Positions 8,889-17,133 of a stretch of 64,000 nt of DNA are shown here, piece after piece. Source of the stretch: Halospeciosus flavus (GTDB lineage Archaea; Halobacteriota; Halobacteria; Halobacteriales; Halobacteriaceae); NCBI RefSeq assembly GCF_029814175.1, contig NZ_CP122312.1:3038001-3102000 (forward strand), given 5' to 3'. The position numbers and the translations under genes are program-made. Each line of letters opens with the position of its first letter. The stretch's first letter is position 1. The notes under the pieces were generated by a model, which was not told where the DNA came from, made no database searches, and saw only the letters and a program-made list of their open reading frames with translations.

Positions 8889-9920
8889 CTAGACCCAGCC
8901 CTCTTCGACGAGGAGTTCGCCGTTGAGGAGGGAGGCGCCGGCCGCGCCGCGGATGGTGTTGTGCGCGAGGCAGTTGTACTGGATGCCCGAGTCGGTGTGC
9001 TGGACGCCGCCGGCCGCGACGGCCATGCCGCCGCCGACCATGCGGTCGAGACGGGGCTGGGGGCGGTCGGGTTCGGTGAACGTCTCGATGAGCGGGTCGG
9101 GCGCGGTGTAGAGGTCCTGCGTCGGCGCGTCCGCGAACGCCTCGTACACCTCGGCCACCGTCGGGTCCTCGTCGAGTTCGGCCCAGACGTTCTCCAGGTG
9201 GCCGTCGATGGTCGGGATGCGGTTACAGGAGGCCGAGACCTCGGCGCCGTGCCACTCGACCTCGGCGCCGTCGAAGTCGCCGAGGAGTTTGCGGGACTCG
9301 GTCTCCATCTTCTCCTCCTCGCCGCCGATGTGCGGGATGGCGTTGTCGATGATCTCCATCGAGGAGACGCCGGAGTAACCCGCCCCGGAGACGGCCTGGA
9401 GGGTCGAGACGTGGACGCGCTCGATACCGAAGCGGTCGAGCGCGGCGAGCGTCGGGACCATCGTGATGGTCGAGCAGTTCGGGTTCTTCACGAGCGCGCC
9501 GTCCCAGCCACGCTCGTCGCGCTGGACCTCGATGAGGTCGAGGTGCTCGGGGTTGATCTCGGGGATGACGAGGGGGACGTCGTCGGCGAGACGGTCGTTC
9601 GAGGAGTTCGAGGAGACGACGTAGCCCGCGTCGAGGAACTTCGGTTCGACGCGCTCGGCGACGCTGGAGGGCAACGAAGAGAACAGGAGGTCGACGTCGT
9701 CCGGGACCTCGTCGGGGTCGGTCGCACGGACGGTCATGCTGGCGACGTCCTCCGGGATGGGCGTGTCGACGCGCCACTTCGCGGCCTCCTTGTACGTCTC
9801 GCCCGCACTCGCCTCGCTGGCCGTGACGGCCGCGAGTTCGAAGTCGGGGTGGTCGTCGAGGAGCTGGATGAATCGCTGTCCGACGGCGCCCGTGGCGCCT
9901 AGAATGCCTACGCGAGTCAT
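8889..9920 (-). CDS. asd: Aspartate-semialdehyde dehydrogenase
   Basis: Asd reduces L-aspartyl-4-phosphate to L-aspartate semialdehyde with NADPH, feeding threonine, methionine and lysine synthesis. The 343-residue protein begins with the nucleotide motif GATGAVGQRF. The active-site Cys is in KNPNCSTI near residue 146, and the base His follows in the archaeal/fungal-type family context near residue 240. I prefer ATG 9920 to an in-frame GTG at 9926, because the Rossmann strand starts at once. No other amino-acid gene is adjacent. Confidence 0.95.
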   Translation of the reverse strand: MTRVGILGATGAVGQRFIQLLDDHPDFELAAVTASEASAGETYKEAAKWRVDTPIPEDVASMTVRATDPDEVPDDVDLLFSSLPSSVAERVEPKFLDAGYVVSSNSSNDRLADDVPLVIPEINPEHLDLIEVQRDERGWDGALVKNPNCSTITMVPTLAALDRFGIERVHVSTLQAVSGAGYSGVSSMEIIDNAIPHIGGEEEKMETESRKLLGDFDGAEVEWHGAEVSASCNRIPTIDGHLENVWAELDEDPTVAEVYEAFADAPTQDLYTAPDPLIETFTEPDRPQPRLDRMVGGGMAVAAGGVQHTDSGIQYNCLAHNTIRGAAGASLLNGELLVEEGWV

Positions 9921-9995
9921 ACGCACAGGTAGTCGCGCCCGCTACCTAAGCCCTTCCGATACGAGAAAGTCTCGGTGGAACCGCGCTGAGGAGAA

Positions 9996-10175
9996 CTAGT
10001 TGCGCTTGTGCGTGATGTAGCCCGCGACGCGGTTGCGGACTTCCTTCGACTCGATGTTGGTGAGACGCGTGACGGCCTCCTTGTTGTGATCGAAGTCTTC
10101 GCGGCTGAACGCTTCGGGGTATCGCTCGAGGAGGATGTTCCCCGTCTTCTTGACGTAGTCGGGCTTGATGGCCAT
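9996..10175 (-). CDS. rps17e: Small-subunit ribosomal protein eS17
   Basis: The 59-residue basic protein (MAIKPDYVKKTGNILLERYP at its start) matches archaeal eS17, a small-subunit protein without a bacterial counterpart. It contains the conserved NKEAVTRLTNIESKEVRNRVAGYI helix region split over residues 31-53. It is a single gene next to asd, away from the main ribosomal cluster, as in other haloarchaea. A TATA-like box 28 bases before the ATG suggests a leaderless transcript. Confidence 0.95.
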   Translation of the reverse strand: MAIKPDYVKKTGNILLERYPEAFSREDFDHNKEAVTRLTNIESKEVRNRVAGYITHKRN

Positions 10176-10197
10176 ACCGCGCGTTTCGCCCGCCGGG

Positions 10198-10207
10198 CGT
10201 TAAAAGG
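10198..10207 (-). promoter_or_regulatory. TATA-like box for rps17e
   Basis: On the minus strand the sequence reads CCTTTTAACG, centred 28 bases upstream of the eS17 ATG. This is the normal archaeal TATA-to-start-site distance and would put transcription initiation at or within a few bases of the start codon. Confidence 0.55.
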
Positions 10208-10345
10208 ATTCGTTCTGCGACGGCTTTTGGGTCCGACTCGCGACCGGAGACGCCCAGAAATCGTCGCGTCGACCGGCCGGTTCGACCGGATTCCGACGGT
10301 GACGTGGTTCGTCTCTTTATGTACCCGACACCGGTTCTTAAGGGC

Positions 10346-10972
10346 CTACTCGCCCCGGTCACGCCACGACACGAGTTCCTGCAGGCGGTCGAGGGCCTCG
10401 TGGACGCGCGCACCGCCGCAGGTCCGCGCCGTCTCCCCGAAGAAGTCGAGGCGCTCGTGGAGCGTCTCGGTGTCGAACGCGGGGACGTCGAGTCGGGAGG
10501 CGGCGACGGTGGCCTCGACGACGGCCGCGCGCCCGCGGTCGAATCGGGGGACCTGCTCCTCGACGACTGCGGACTCGGCGGCGTCGAGTGACCACGTCTC
10601 GACGCGCGTCCCGTCCGACGTCTCGGCGTCGACGCGTTCGACGTCGACACGCACCCACGCGCCGGTCTCGGGGAGGACCGGGTCGTCCTGCTCGCGGACG
10701 GAGAGCGCGGCCTCCACGAAGAGGAGCGGGTCGTCGGTGAAGTGGACGTAGCCCCCGGCCTCGCGGGCGAAGTTGCGTCGGGTGCGGGTGTTCCCGAACG
10801 TGCGAGCGGTGGGTGCGGCGCCCTCCTCACTCGTCGGTGCGTGCACGCCCAGCGCCGCCGCGTTCCACCGGCCGTTCGGCCCCCGAGTCGTCACGACGGT
10901 CTCGGTGACGCCCTCCAGGTCGAGTGGCCACTTGTCCGCGCCGTCTCCGGCACCCGAACGCTCCCCACTCAC
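10346..10972 (-). CDS. DUF447-family protein
   Basis: The 208-residue protein matches DUF447, a family with a predicted flavin-binding split-barrel-like fold. Recognisable features are the N-terminal EGVTETVVTTRGPNGRWNAA block split over residues 19-40 and the acidic middle region. It starts with GTG at 10972, whose GTGA overlaps the TGA of the CitG-like gene, so translation is probably coupled. It is the last gene of the cofD operon. Function is not established here. Co-occurrence with CitG-like and CofD suggests cofactor metabolism. Confidence 0.8.
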   Translation of the reverse strand: MSGERSGAGDGADKWPLDLEGVTETVVTTRGPNGRWNAAALGVHAPTSEEGAAPTARTFGNTRTRRNFAREAGGYVHFTDDPLLFVEAALSVREQDDPVLPETGAWVRVDVERVDAETSDGTRVETWSLDAAESAVVEEQVPRFDRGRAAVVEATVAASRLDVPAFDTETLHERLDFFGETARTCGGARVHEALDRLQELVSWRDRGE

Positions 10973-11820
10973 AGTTCGACGCCCCGTTCGAGGGCGACGT
11001 AGAGACCCGCCGCGACGAGGTCCGCCGTGGTGCCGGGGTTGACGCCGCGCTCGACCAGCTCGTCGGCGAACTCGCGGACGTCGTCGCGGTCGGCCCGCTC
11101 GCTCTCCTCGTGTAGTTCGGCCGCGCGCTCGCGTACCTCGCGGGCCGTCTCGCGACCGTGGCGCTTCGCGACGAGCGTGTCCGGTTCCTCGGCGAGGAGA
11201 GCGAGGAAGGCGTCGGCCGCGCGGTCCGTGACCGGTCCCTGCCCCGACTCGATGCGGTCGGCCGTCTCGAAGGTACGTTCGAAGCCGTTCACCCACTCCG
11301 CGGCGACGCCGTCCGCGGGCGCGGAGCGTTCCATCACGTCGTAGAGGGTGAGGCCCCGGCGTTCGAGTTCGGGGACGGCGTCGCTCCCGCGGCGAACGTC
11401 GAGCGTGCCCATGTCCTCCGGTGGGTCGTCGACGTAGACGTCCACGTGCTCGAACGCGCAGTAGAAGTCGGCGGCGTCCGCGACGGTCGTGTGCTCGACG
11501 ACGTGGGCGGCGGACTCGGGAGCCAGTCCCCGCTGGGTAGTCGCGCGGACCAGCGGAACGAGCAGGAGGAGACAGCCGAACTGCGTGTTGCCGCCCGACT
11601 GGTCGCTCATGCCCGCGACGGCCGCCTCGAAGGCCTCACCGACGGGTGTGCCGCCCGCCGCTAGGCGGAGCCCCTTCTGCGTGCCGACCGCCCCGGCCAG
11701 GAAGTGCTCGAAGTGCAGGTCGTCGACGTCGCGCTCGCGGTCGACGTTCCCGGGTTTGGGGGTGCCCGCGACTTCGAGGAGGAGCGCGAGTTCGGCGTTC
11801 CGGGCGGGGCTACGGACCAT
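10969..11820 (-). CDS. CitG-like triphosphoribosyl-dephospho-CoA synthase homologue
   Basis: This 283-residue protein belongs to the CitG family, whose bacterial members make the 2'-(5''-triphosphoribosyl)-3'-dephospho-CoA prosthetic-group precursor from ATP and dephospho-CoA. Family motifs are the PGNVDRERDVDDLHFEHFLAG region (residues 18-38) and GGNTQFGCLLLL near residue 77. No citrate lyase or malonate decarboxylase subunits are present, so the archaeal protein probably uses a different acceptor. Its ATG overlaps the end of the Dus-like gene by 11 bases. Confidence 0.82.
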   Translation of the reverse strand: MVRSPARNAELALLLEVAGTPKPGNVDRERDVDDLHFEHFLAGAVGTQKGLRLAAGGTPVGEAFEAAVAGMSDQSGGNTQFGCLLLLVPLVRATTQRGLAPESAAHVVEHTTVADAADFYCAFEHVDVYVDDPPEDMGTLDVRRGSDAVPELERRGLTLYDVMERSAPADGVAAEWVNGFERTFETADRIESGQGPVTDRAADAFLALLAEEPDTLVAKRHGRETAREVRERAAELHEESERADRDDVREFADELVERGVNPGTTADLVAAGLYVALERGVEL

Positions 11821-12562
11821 CGAACACCTCCTCGGCGGCGTCGCGGACGCGCGAGAGGACGTGCGGATCGTCGCTCGGCCGGCCGACGCTCACCGCGTCC
11901 GCGCCGTAGTCGGCGTACTCCGCGACGGTCTCCCGGTCGCGGACGCCGTTGTTGGCGATCACGAACCCGGAGAACGCCTCGACCACGTCGGCGACCACGG
12001 ATTCCGAATCCATCGCGTCCACGTGGAGGACGTCGGCCCCGGCGTCGTCGACGCGGGTGGCGAGGGTGGGGAGGTCGACGCCCTCGACCTCGGCGCGGAC
12101 CTTCACGCTGACCGTCGCACCGGTCTCGCTCGCGGCGGCGACCTGCTCGGCGAGGCGTCCGGGCGAGGCGAGGAGGGACTCGCCCGCACCTGCCGCGCAC
12201 ATCTCGTCCTGTCGGCAGTGGGCGTTCACTTCGAGGAGGGCGTCGTGGTCGGCGCAGACGCGGGCGGCCTCGCGGAGTGGGTCGAGCGTCGTCGTCCGGA
12301 CGTTGAACCCCGACTGGAGCGGTTCGTCGTCGAGTGCCCCGAGTTGCGCGTCGACGAAGGCGACGGGGTCGTCGGGGAGGAACTCGGTCCGGTCGCGGTC
12401 GCGGGCCATCTCGCGGGCGGCCTCGCGGGTGGCGTCGTCGAGGGCGATCCCGCCCATGACGGCGAGACCGGCGTACTCGCTGGCGGCACGCGCCCACTCG
12501 GCGTCGGCCTCGCCGCTGAGACTCGCGAGCGCGACGCGCGGGTGGAAGTCGACGGCGGTCAT
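11810..12562 (-). CDS. Dus-like FMN TIM-barrel protein
   Basis: A 250-residue protein related to tRNA-dihydrouridine synthases and other FMN TIM barrels. The [15 protein letters not shown] loop (about residues 114-128) contains the position where Dus enzymes hold a catalytic Cys, followed by the SVKVRAE strand near 150, an HVDAMD strand and a C-terminal phosphate-binding loop ending in VGRPS. It lacks the C-terminal tRNA-binding helical domain of bacterial Dus. The substrate may therefore not be tRNA. It overlaps cofD by ATGA and the CitG-like gene by 11 bases. Confidence 0.75.
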   Translation of the reverse strand: MTAVDFHPRVALASLSGEADAEWARAASEYAGLAVMGGIALDDATREAAREMARDRDRTEFLPDDPVAFVDAQLGALDDEPLQSGFNVRTTTLDPLREAARVCADHDALLEVNAHCRQDEMCAAGAGESLLASPGRLAEQVAAASETGATVSVKVRAEVEGVDLPTLATRVDDAGADVLHVDAMDSESVVADVVEAFSGFVIANNGVRDRETVAEYADYGADAVSVGRPSDDPHVLSRVRDAAEEVFDGP

Positions 12563-13575
12563 CGCGGGGCGTGCCCCTCGGTCTCGACCGTCTCGATGGC
12601 GTCGCGGACGGCCCGGGCGACGCGTTCGGCGTCCGCGGCGTCGTCGATCTCCGTGTCCGTCCGGACGACCGGGCGGTCGAGGTCGGTCCCGTCCTCGTCG
12701 TCGAGGACGAACGCGTCGGCGAAGGGGTAGGCCTCGGCGACCCCCGCGGTGCTCGGTTCGTAGCCGACGGCCTCCATCAGGTCGTCGGCCGGCCCGGAGA
12801 AGACGGTGTCCTCGACGAACGGCGAGACCGCGACCACGGTCGTCTCGCGGAGCGCGTCGACGAGTCGCGGGAGGGTGAGCATCGGCCCGATGGAGGTGAC
12901 GGGGTTCGACGGCCCGACGACGACCGGGCCGGAGCGGACGGCCTCGACCGCGGCGTCGCTCGCGGCGGCGTCCTTCGACCCGCGGAACTCCACGTCGAGG
13001 ACGTCGGCGTCGCCCCGGCGTCCGACCCAGTACTCCTGGAAGTGCATCTCTTCGTCCGGCGTGTGGACGATGCTCGCGACGGGGTCGTCGCTCATCGGGA
13101 CGAGGTCGACGGTGAGGTCGTAGGCGTCCGCGAGCGCGCGGGTGACCTCGGTGAGCGAGTGCCCCTCGTCGAGGAGGGAGGTCCGTAAGAGGTGGACCGC
13201 GCGGTCGCGGTCGCCGATGGTCATGAACTCGCCCGCCGCGGAGAAGCGCCGCCACGCCGCGAGGTCGCGGCCCGCGGTCTGCTCCTCGTCGGGGAGGTAG
13301 CGCGGCGTCGTGTCGATGCCGACTCGCTCGGAGAGGTCGCGGAGGTAGTCGTGGGTCTCGGTCGGGTCGTCTTCGAGGCCCCACCACGTCTCCGTGTCGA
13401 GGACGCCGCCGCGCTCGAAGAGGACGGTGTCCACGTCGGGACACACGAAGAGACCCCCGAGTTCCACGTCGTCGCCGGTGTTGGCGACGACGGTCGTCTC
13501 GTCGGGGTCGAACACCTCGTCGGCACCTGCGAGGAGTTTCGGCGTGCCGGTCCCGCCGGCGAGGAAAGTCGTCAT
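12559..13575 (-). CDS. cofD: 2-phospho-L-lactate transferase (F420 synthesis)
   Basis: CofD transfers the phospholactyl (or related) group from its guanylylated form to the deazaflavin Fo to make F420-0. The N-terminal [11 protein letters not shown] motif (residues 7-17), the VVANTGDD block near residue 30 and the [15 protein letters not shown] loop near residue 198 are diagnostic. Length is 338 residues. It is the first gene of a four-gene overlapping operon, so F420 synthesis is the only firm pathway assignment in the cluster. Confidence 0.94.
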   Translation of the reverse strand: MTTFLAGGTGTPKLLAGADEVFDPDETTVVANTGDDVELGGLFVCPDVDTVLFERGGVLDTETWWGLEDDPTETHDYLRDLSERVGIDTTPRYLPDEEQTAGRDLAAWRRFSAAGEFMTIGDRDRAVHLLRTSLLDEGHSLTEVTRALADAYDLTVDLVPMSDDPVASIVHTPDEEMHFQEYWVGRRGDADVLDVEFRGSKDAAASDAAVEAVRSGPVVVGPSNPVTSIGPMLTLPRLVDALRETTVVAVSPFVEDTVFSGPADDLMEAVGYEPSTAGVAEAYPFADAFVLDDEDGTDLDRPVVRTDTEIDDAADAERVARAVRDAIETVETEGHAPR

Positions 13576-13670
13576 ACGCGAACAGTCGGCCGCGGGCAGG
13601 TAAACGCTTACGTCGTCGACACCTCGACTCGGAGTCGGACCTGGACGTCGACGTCGGTCCCGTCCCCGAC

Positions 13671-14396
13671 TCAGGCGGTCGCGTTCTTCGCCTCGTCGAG
13701 CCAGGCCGGTTCCTCGACCATCGTCGACCCGACCTTCCGGAAGGTCCGAGTGAGGGTCAGCGACCCCGACGTGTCGCCGCTGCCGGCCGTCACGGTGACC
13801 GTCGTCCGCTTGACGAGTCCGTCGGACCGGACGTAGAGCGTGACCGAGGAGTTCGCGTGCTCGAAGACGCTGTCGGCCATCGAGAGCGACTCGTTGGCGC
13901 TGGACTCGTACACCCAGACCGTCTCGCCGTCGATCGTGGTCGTCCCGTTGGCCGTGAAGTTCGTCTTCGCCGTGAGGTTCGTGAGGTCGAGGCGGGCGAA
14001 CTGGCTCAGGTTCGGCCGTTGCTGAATCTGGCGGTAGCGCGCTTCCTCACCCGTGCCGATGCGCTGGTAGGCCGACCCGTTCGGTGGAACGTACACCTCG
14101 ATGGGACCGAGCGAGGAGTTCGTCGCGAAGAACGCCGCGTCGGACTCGGTGTCGACCTGTGCGCTGACGTTCGTACCGAGGAACGATTGCCCCGAGAACG
14201 AAGAGGAGTAGTTCAACTCGTACGTGTAGCTTCCGGCCTCTTGGAGGACGGTCGCGTGTTTCTGCTCCATCTCGGAGCCGTTCAGTGGCGTCTCGTAGGG
14301 TTTCGTCTCACCGCCGGGCATCGCGGCACAGCCAGCACCGACGACGAGTGCGGCGACGAGCAGGAGGGCGGTCAGCGTGCGAGTGCGAGAACGCAT
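13671..14396 (-). CDS. Secreted lipoprotein, unknown function
   Basis: The 241-residue protein begins with a basic n-region, a hydrophobic stretch at about residues 9-22 and a lipobox VVGAGC, so it should be a membrane-anchored lipoprotein facing outward. The mature part is rich in Ser, Thr, Asn and Gly, contains several N-glycosylation sequons and resembles LppX/LolA-like beta-rich haloarchaeal lipoproteins (inference only). I used the second ATG, because the first adds a basic tail before the signal. Confidence 0.75.
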   Translation of the reverse strand: MRSRTRTLTALLLVAALVVGAGCAAMPGGETKPYETPLNGSEMEQKHATVLQEAGSYTYELNYSSSFSGQSFLGTNVSAQVDTESDAAFFATNSSLGPIEVYVPPNGSAYQRIGTGEEARYRQIQQRPNLSQFARLDLTNLTAKTNFTANGTTTIDGETVWVYESSANESLSMADSVFEHANSSVTLYVRSDGLVKRTTVTVTAGSGDTSGSLTLTRTFRKVGSTMVEEPAWLDEAKNATA

Positions 14397-14476
14397 ACGT
14401 ATCGGTCCGCCCAGCGAACGCAAGTAGGCTTCGACTGTCCGCGAGTTTTTACCCGGTGGCGGCGCAATCCGGGCGT

Positions 14477-15718
14477 ATGACGACCATCAAGGACAGCGTC
14501 CACGACCACATCTCGGTCGAGGGCGTCGCGGCCGACCTGCTGGACACCGCGCCGGTCCAGCGCCTCCGCCGGGTCAAACAACTCGGGACGGTCTCGTTCG
14601 TCTACCCCTCGGCCAACCACACCCGCTTCGAGCACTCGCTGGGCGTCTACTACCTCGCCTGCCGCGCGCTCGAAGAACTCGACGTCGACGGCCCGCGCGC
14701 CACCCGAACGCAGGCCGCCGCCCTCCTCCACGACGTGGGCCACGCCCCCTTCAGCCACAACGTCGAGGACCTCCTCCAGCGCCGTACCGGGAAGTACCAC
14801 GACGACGTCGGTGACATCGTCACGTCGGACCCCGTCGCACCGATCCTCGACGCTCACGGCGTCGACCCGGACGAGGTGGCGGACCTCGTGCGAGGCGAGG
14901 GCGAACTCGGCCAGGTGATCGCCGGCGAACTCGACGTCGACCGGATGGACTACCTCGTCCGCGACGCCCACCACACGGGCGTCCCCTACGGCACCATCGA
15001 CACCGAACGCCTCGTCCGGGAACTCCGCCTGCGCGACGGCGAACTCGTCCTCGACGAGGGGAACGTCCAGTCCGCCGAGAGCCTACTCGTGGCGCGGGCG
15101 CTGATGAACCCGACCGTCTACAACCACCACGTCGCCCGCATCAGCAAGGCGATGCTCCGCCGCGCCACCGAGACGCTCCTCGACGAGTGCGACTACGACC
15201 CCGAGCGGGTGCGCCGGATGGACGACCACCAACTCTCGGTCGCCATCCGCGAAGAGGACGAGACCGCACCGTACGGCGAGCGTCTCGCCACCCGCGACCT
15301 CTACAAGCGTGCGGTGTGGGCCGAGTTGGTCGACGTGGACGACTCGGTCGTCGACGCCGACTACGAGGACGTGCGGGCTTTCGAACGCGACATCGCGGCC
15401 CGTGCAGACGTGGACCCCGAACACGTCGTCGTCGACGTGCAGGGCCGCCCGAGCATGCGCGAGTCCACGACGCGAGTCCTCGTCGGCGGCGAGATTCGAC
15501 GCCTCGGCGAGCAGTCCGCGCTCGTCTCCGCCCTCCAGCAGGCCCAGGCCGAGCAGTGGCGCCTCGGCGTCTACGCGCCCGAACCCGTCGCCGAGAAAGT
15601 CGGCCGGGCCGCCGAGGCGGTCCTCGGACTCGAAACCGAGGGCGCGCTCATCGCCGAGAACAGCAGCCACGGCCGCTACACGAGTCTCGAAGAGTTCACC
15701 GGCGACGCGAGCGAGTGA
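14477..15718 (+). CDS. HD-domain phosphohydrolase (SAMHD1/dGTPase-like)
   Basis: The 413-residue protein has the metal-binding pattern H...HD...D: HTRFEHSLGV near residue 48, LLHDVGHAPFSHN near residue 83 and the LDVDRMDYLVRD block near residue 153. It belongs to the COG1078-type HD family that includes dNTP triphosphohydrolases. The C-terminal half is variable and acidic. The likely role is nucleotide-pool control, but activity on dNTPs is an inference. The upstream open frame overlaps the lipoprotein promoter on the opposite strand, so ATG 14477 is used. Confidence 0.88.
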   Translation: MTTIKDSVHDHISVEGVAADLLDTAPVQRLRRVKQLGTVSFVYPSANHTRFEHSLGVYYLACRALEELDVDGPRATRTQAAALLHDVGHAPFSHNVEDLLQRRTGKYHDDVGDIVTSDPVAPILDAHGVDPDEVADLVRGEGELGQVIAGELDVDRMDYLVRDAHHTGVPYGTIDTERLVRELRLRDGELVLDEGNVQSAESLLVARALMNPTVYNHHVARISKAMLRRATETLLDECDYDPERVRRMDDHQLSVAIREEDETAPYGERLATRDLYKRAVWAELVDVDDSVVDADYEDVRAFERDIAARADVDPEHVVVDVQGRPSMRESTTRVLVGGEIRRLGEQSALVSALQQAQAEQWRLGVYAPEPVAEKVGRAAEAVLGLETEGALIAENSSHGRYTSLEEFTGDASE

Positions 15719-15793
15719 GCCGTCGGGCGAGGTCGAGGTGGTGCCGAAGGCGAAGGCGAACGAACCAAACCCCGTCCGCGCGAACGGGCGACC

Positions 15794-16807
15794 ATGAAAC
15801 TGGAAGGGACCATCCTCCGTGGCCCGGAGTTCGAACCCGTCGAGGGGCGGGTCGTCGTCGAAGACGACGAGATCGTCGCGATCGAGGAAGCCGACGTCGA
15901 GAGCGACGACATCGTCTGTCCGGCCTTCGTCAACGCGCACACTCACGTCGGTGACTCCATCGCGAAGGAGGCCGGCCGGGGACTCTCGCTCGAAGAACTC
16001 GTCGCGCCGCCGGACGGCCTGAAACACCGCCTCCTCCGGCAGACCGGACGCGAGGAGAAGGTCGAGGCCATCCACCGTTCGCTGCGCTTCATGCAGCAGT
16101 CCGGTACCGCCCGCTTCCTGGAGTTCCGCGAGGGTGGCGTCGAAGGAGTCGAGATCCTCCGTGACGCCCTCGGTGACCTCGCCATCGACCCGTTCGTCCT
16201 CGGTCGCGAAGAGACCGAAGTCCTCGACGTCGCCGACGGCTTCGGTGCGAGCGGCGCGGCCGACGCCGACTTCTCCCGCGAGCGCAACGCCACCCGCGAG
16301 GCGGGGAAGTTCTTCGCCATCCACGCCGGCGAGGTCGGTCCCGAGGACATCCACCCCGCACTCGACCTCGATCCGGACCTCCTCGTCCACATGGTCCACG
16401 CCGACGACGTCCACCTCGACCGCGTCGAGGACTCGGAGATACCGGTCGCCGTCTGCCCCCGCTCGAACCTCGTCACGGACGTCGGGACGCCCCCGATAAA
16501 CGAACTCCGCGAGCGGACGTCCGTCGCGCTCGGCACGGACAACGTGATGCTCGACAGTCCCTCGATGTTCCGCGAGATGGAGTTCGCCGCGAAGGTCTGT
16601 GACGTCCCCGCTCCGGCCGCCCTCCACATGGCGACCCGCGCCGGCGCCGAGATAATCGGCAGCGACGCCGGCCTCGTCGAGGAGGGTCGCCCCGCGGAAC
16701 TGCTCGTCCTCGACGGCGACTCCGACAACCTCGCGGGCGTCCGCGACCCCGTCCGGGCGGTGGTGCGACGCGCCGGCACCAACGACGTGAAACGCGTCGT
16801 CCTGTAG
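15794..16807 (+). CDS. Amidohydrolase-superfamily deaminase-like protein
   Basis: A 337-residue metal-dependent hydrolase. The metal ligands are NAHTHVGD (His49, His51), the His of FAIHAGE near residue 178, a third His in VHMVHADD near 201 and the Asp of GTDNVML near 250. This arrangement matches the adenosine/cytosine/SAH-deaminase branch of the superfamily. Substrate is not clear. It follows the HD protein by 75 bases and may share its transcript. A compact hairpin follows the stop codon. Confidence 0.82.
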   Translation: MKLEGTILRGPEFEPVEGRVVVEDDEIVAIEEADVESDDIVCPAFVNAHTHVGDSIAKEAGRGLSLEELVAPPDGLKHRLLRQTGREEKVEAIHRSLRFMQQSGTARFLEFREGGVEGVEILRDALGDLAIDPFVLGREETEVLDVADGFGASGAADADFSRERNATREAGKFFAIHAGEVGPEDIHPALDLDPDLLVHMVHADDVHLDRVEDSEIPVAVCPRSNLVTDVGTPPINELRERTSVALGTDNVMLDSPSMFREMEFAAKVCDVPAPAALHMATRAGAEIIGSDAGLVEEGRPAELLVLDGDSDNLAGVRDPVRAVVRRAGTNDVKRVVL

Positions 16808-16809
16808 TA

Positions 16810-16825
16810 GCGCCGACATCGGCGC
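16810..16825 (+). terminator. Hairpin after the amidohydrolase gene
   Basis: GCGCCGA (16810-16816) and TCGGCGC (16819-16825) form a perfect 7-base stem with a 2-base loop, starting two bases after the stop. A TATA-like box for the next gene begins ten bases later, so this hairpin separates two transcription units. Confidence 0.4.
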
Positions 16826-16833
16826 GCACACAC

Positions 16834-16840
16834 CTTTATT
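16834..16840 (+). promoter_or_regulatory. TATA-like box for the Cys-rich micro-protein
   Basis: CTTTATT is centred about 27 bases before the ATG at 16865. That spacing predicts a leaderless or nearly leaderless mRNA. Confidence 0.5.
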
Positions 16841-16864
16841 CTGTACTCGGTCGTAGCCGAATAT

Positions 16865-17041
16865 ATGTCGGGGATGAACACGACCTGTCTCCGGTGTGAG
16901 ACCGGAGTTGCGGACGAGAGCGACGAATCGACCGGTCGATTCTGCCGAAACTGCCCGGGCGTCGTCTGTGCGGAGTGCGTCGAGTCCGACGACCGGTGTC
17001 CGGAGTGCGGGTCTCGACTGCGTGACGCGCCGGGGCTCTGA
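16865..17041 (+). CDS. 58-residue protein with four CxxC pairs
   Basis: The micro-protein has eight cysteines arranged as CLRC, CRNC, CAEC and CPEC, which can make two zinc sites. The middle section is acidic, with Asp, Glu and Ser. It resembles the HVO_2753-like class of haloarchaeal zinc micro-proteins, though I cannot name a precise family. It has its own promoter box and converges on secY. Such proteins are often regulators or nucleic-acid/protein adaptors, but no function is shown here. Confidence 0.75.
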   Translation: MSGMNTTCLRCETGVADESDESTGRFCRNCPGVVCAECVESDDRCPECGSRLRDAPGL

Positions 17042-17133
17042 CGTCTGTCGGGGAGACGGACGCGACGCTCACGGCGAGGGAGACACACGCGACGGCGCGA
17101 AAAAAGCGAAGACGGGAGTGTGCGGAACCGAGG

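Noticed and set aside
10969..11820. CitG-like gene as proof of citrate lyase or malonate decarboxylase
   Set aside because: No subunit genes are nearby and the archaeal context points to a different cofactor.
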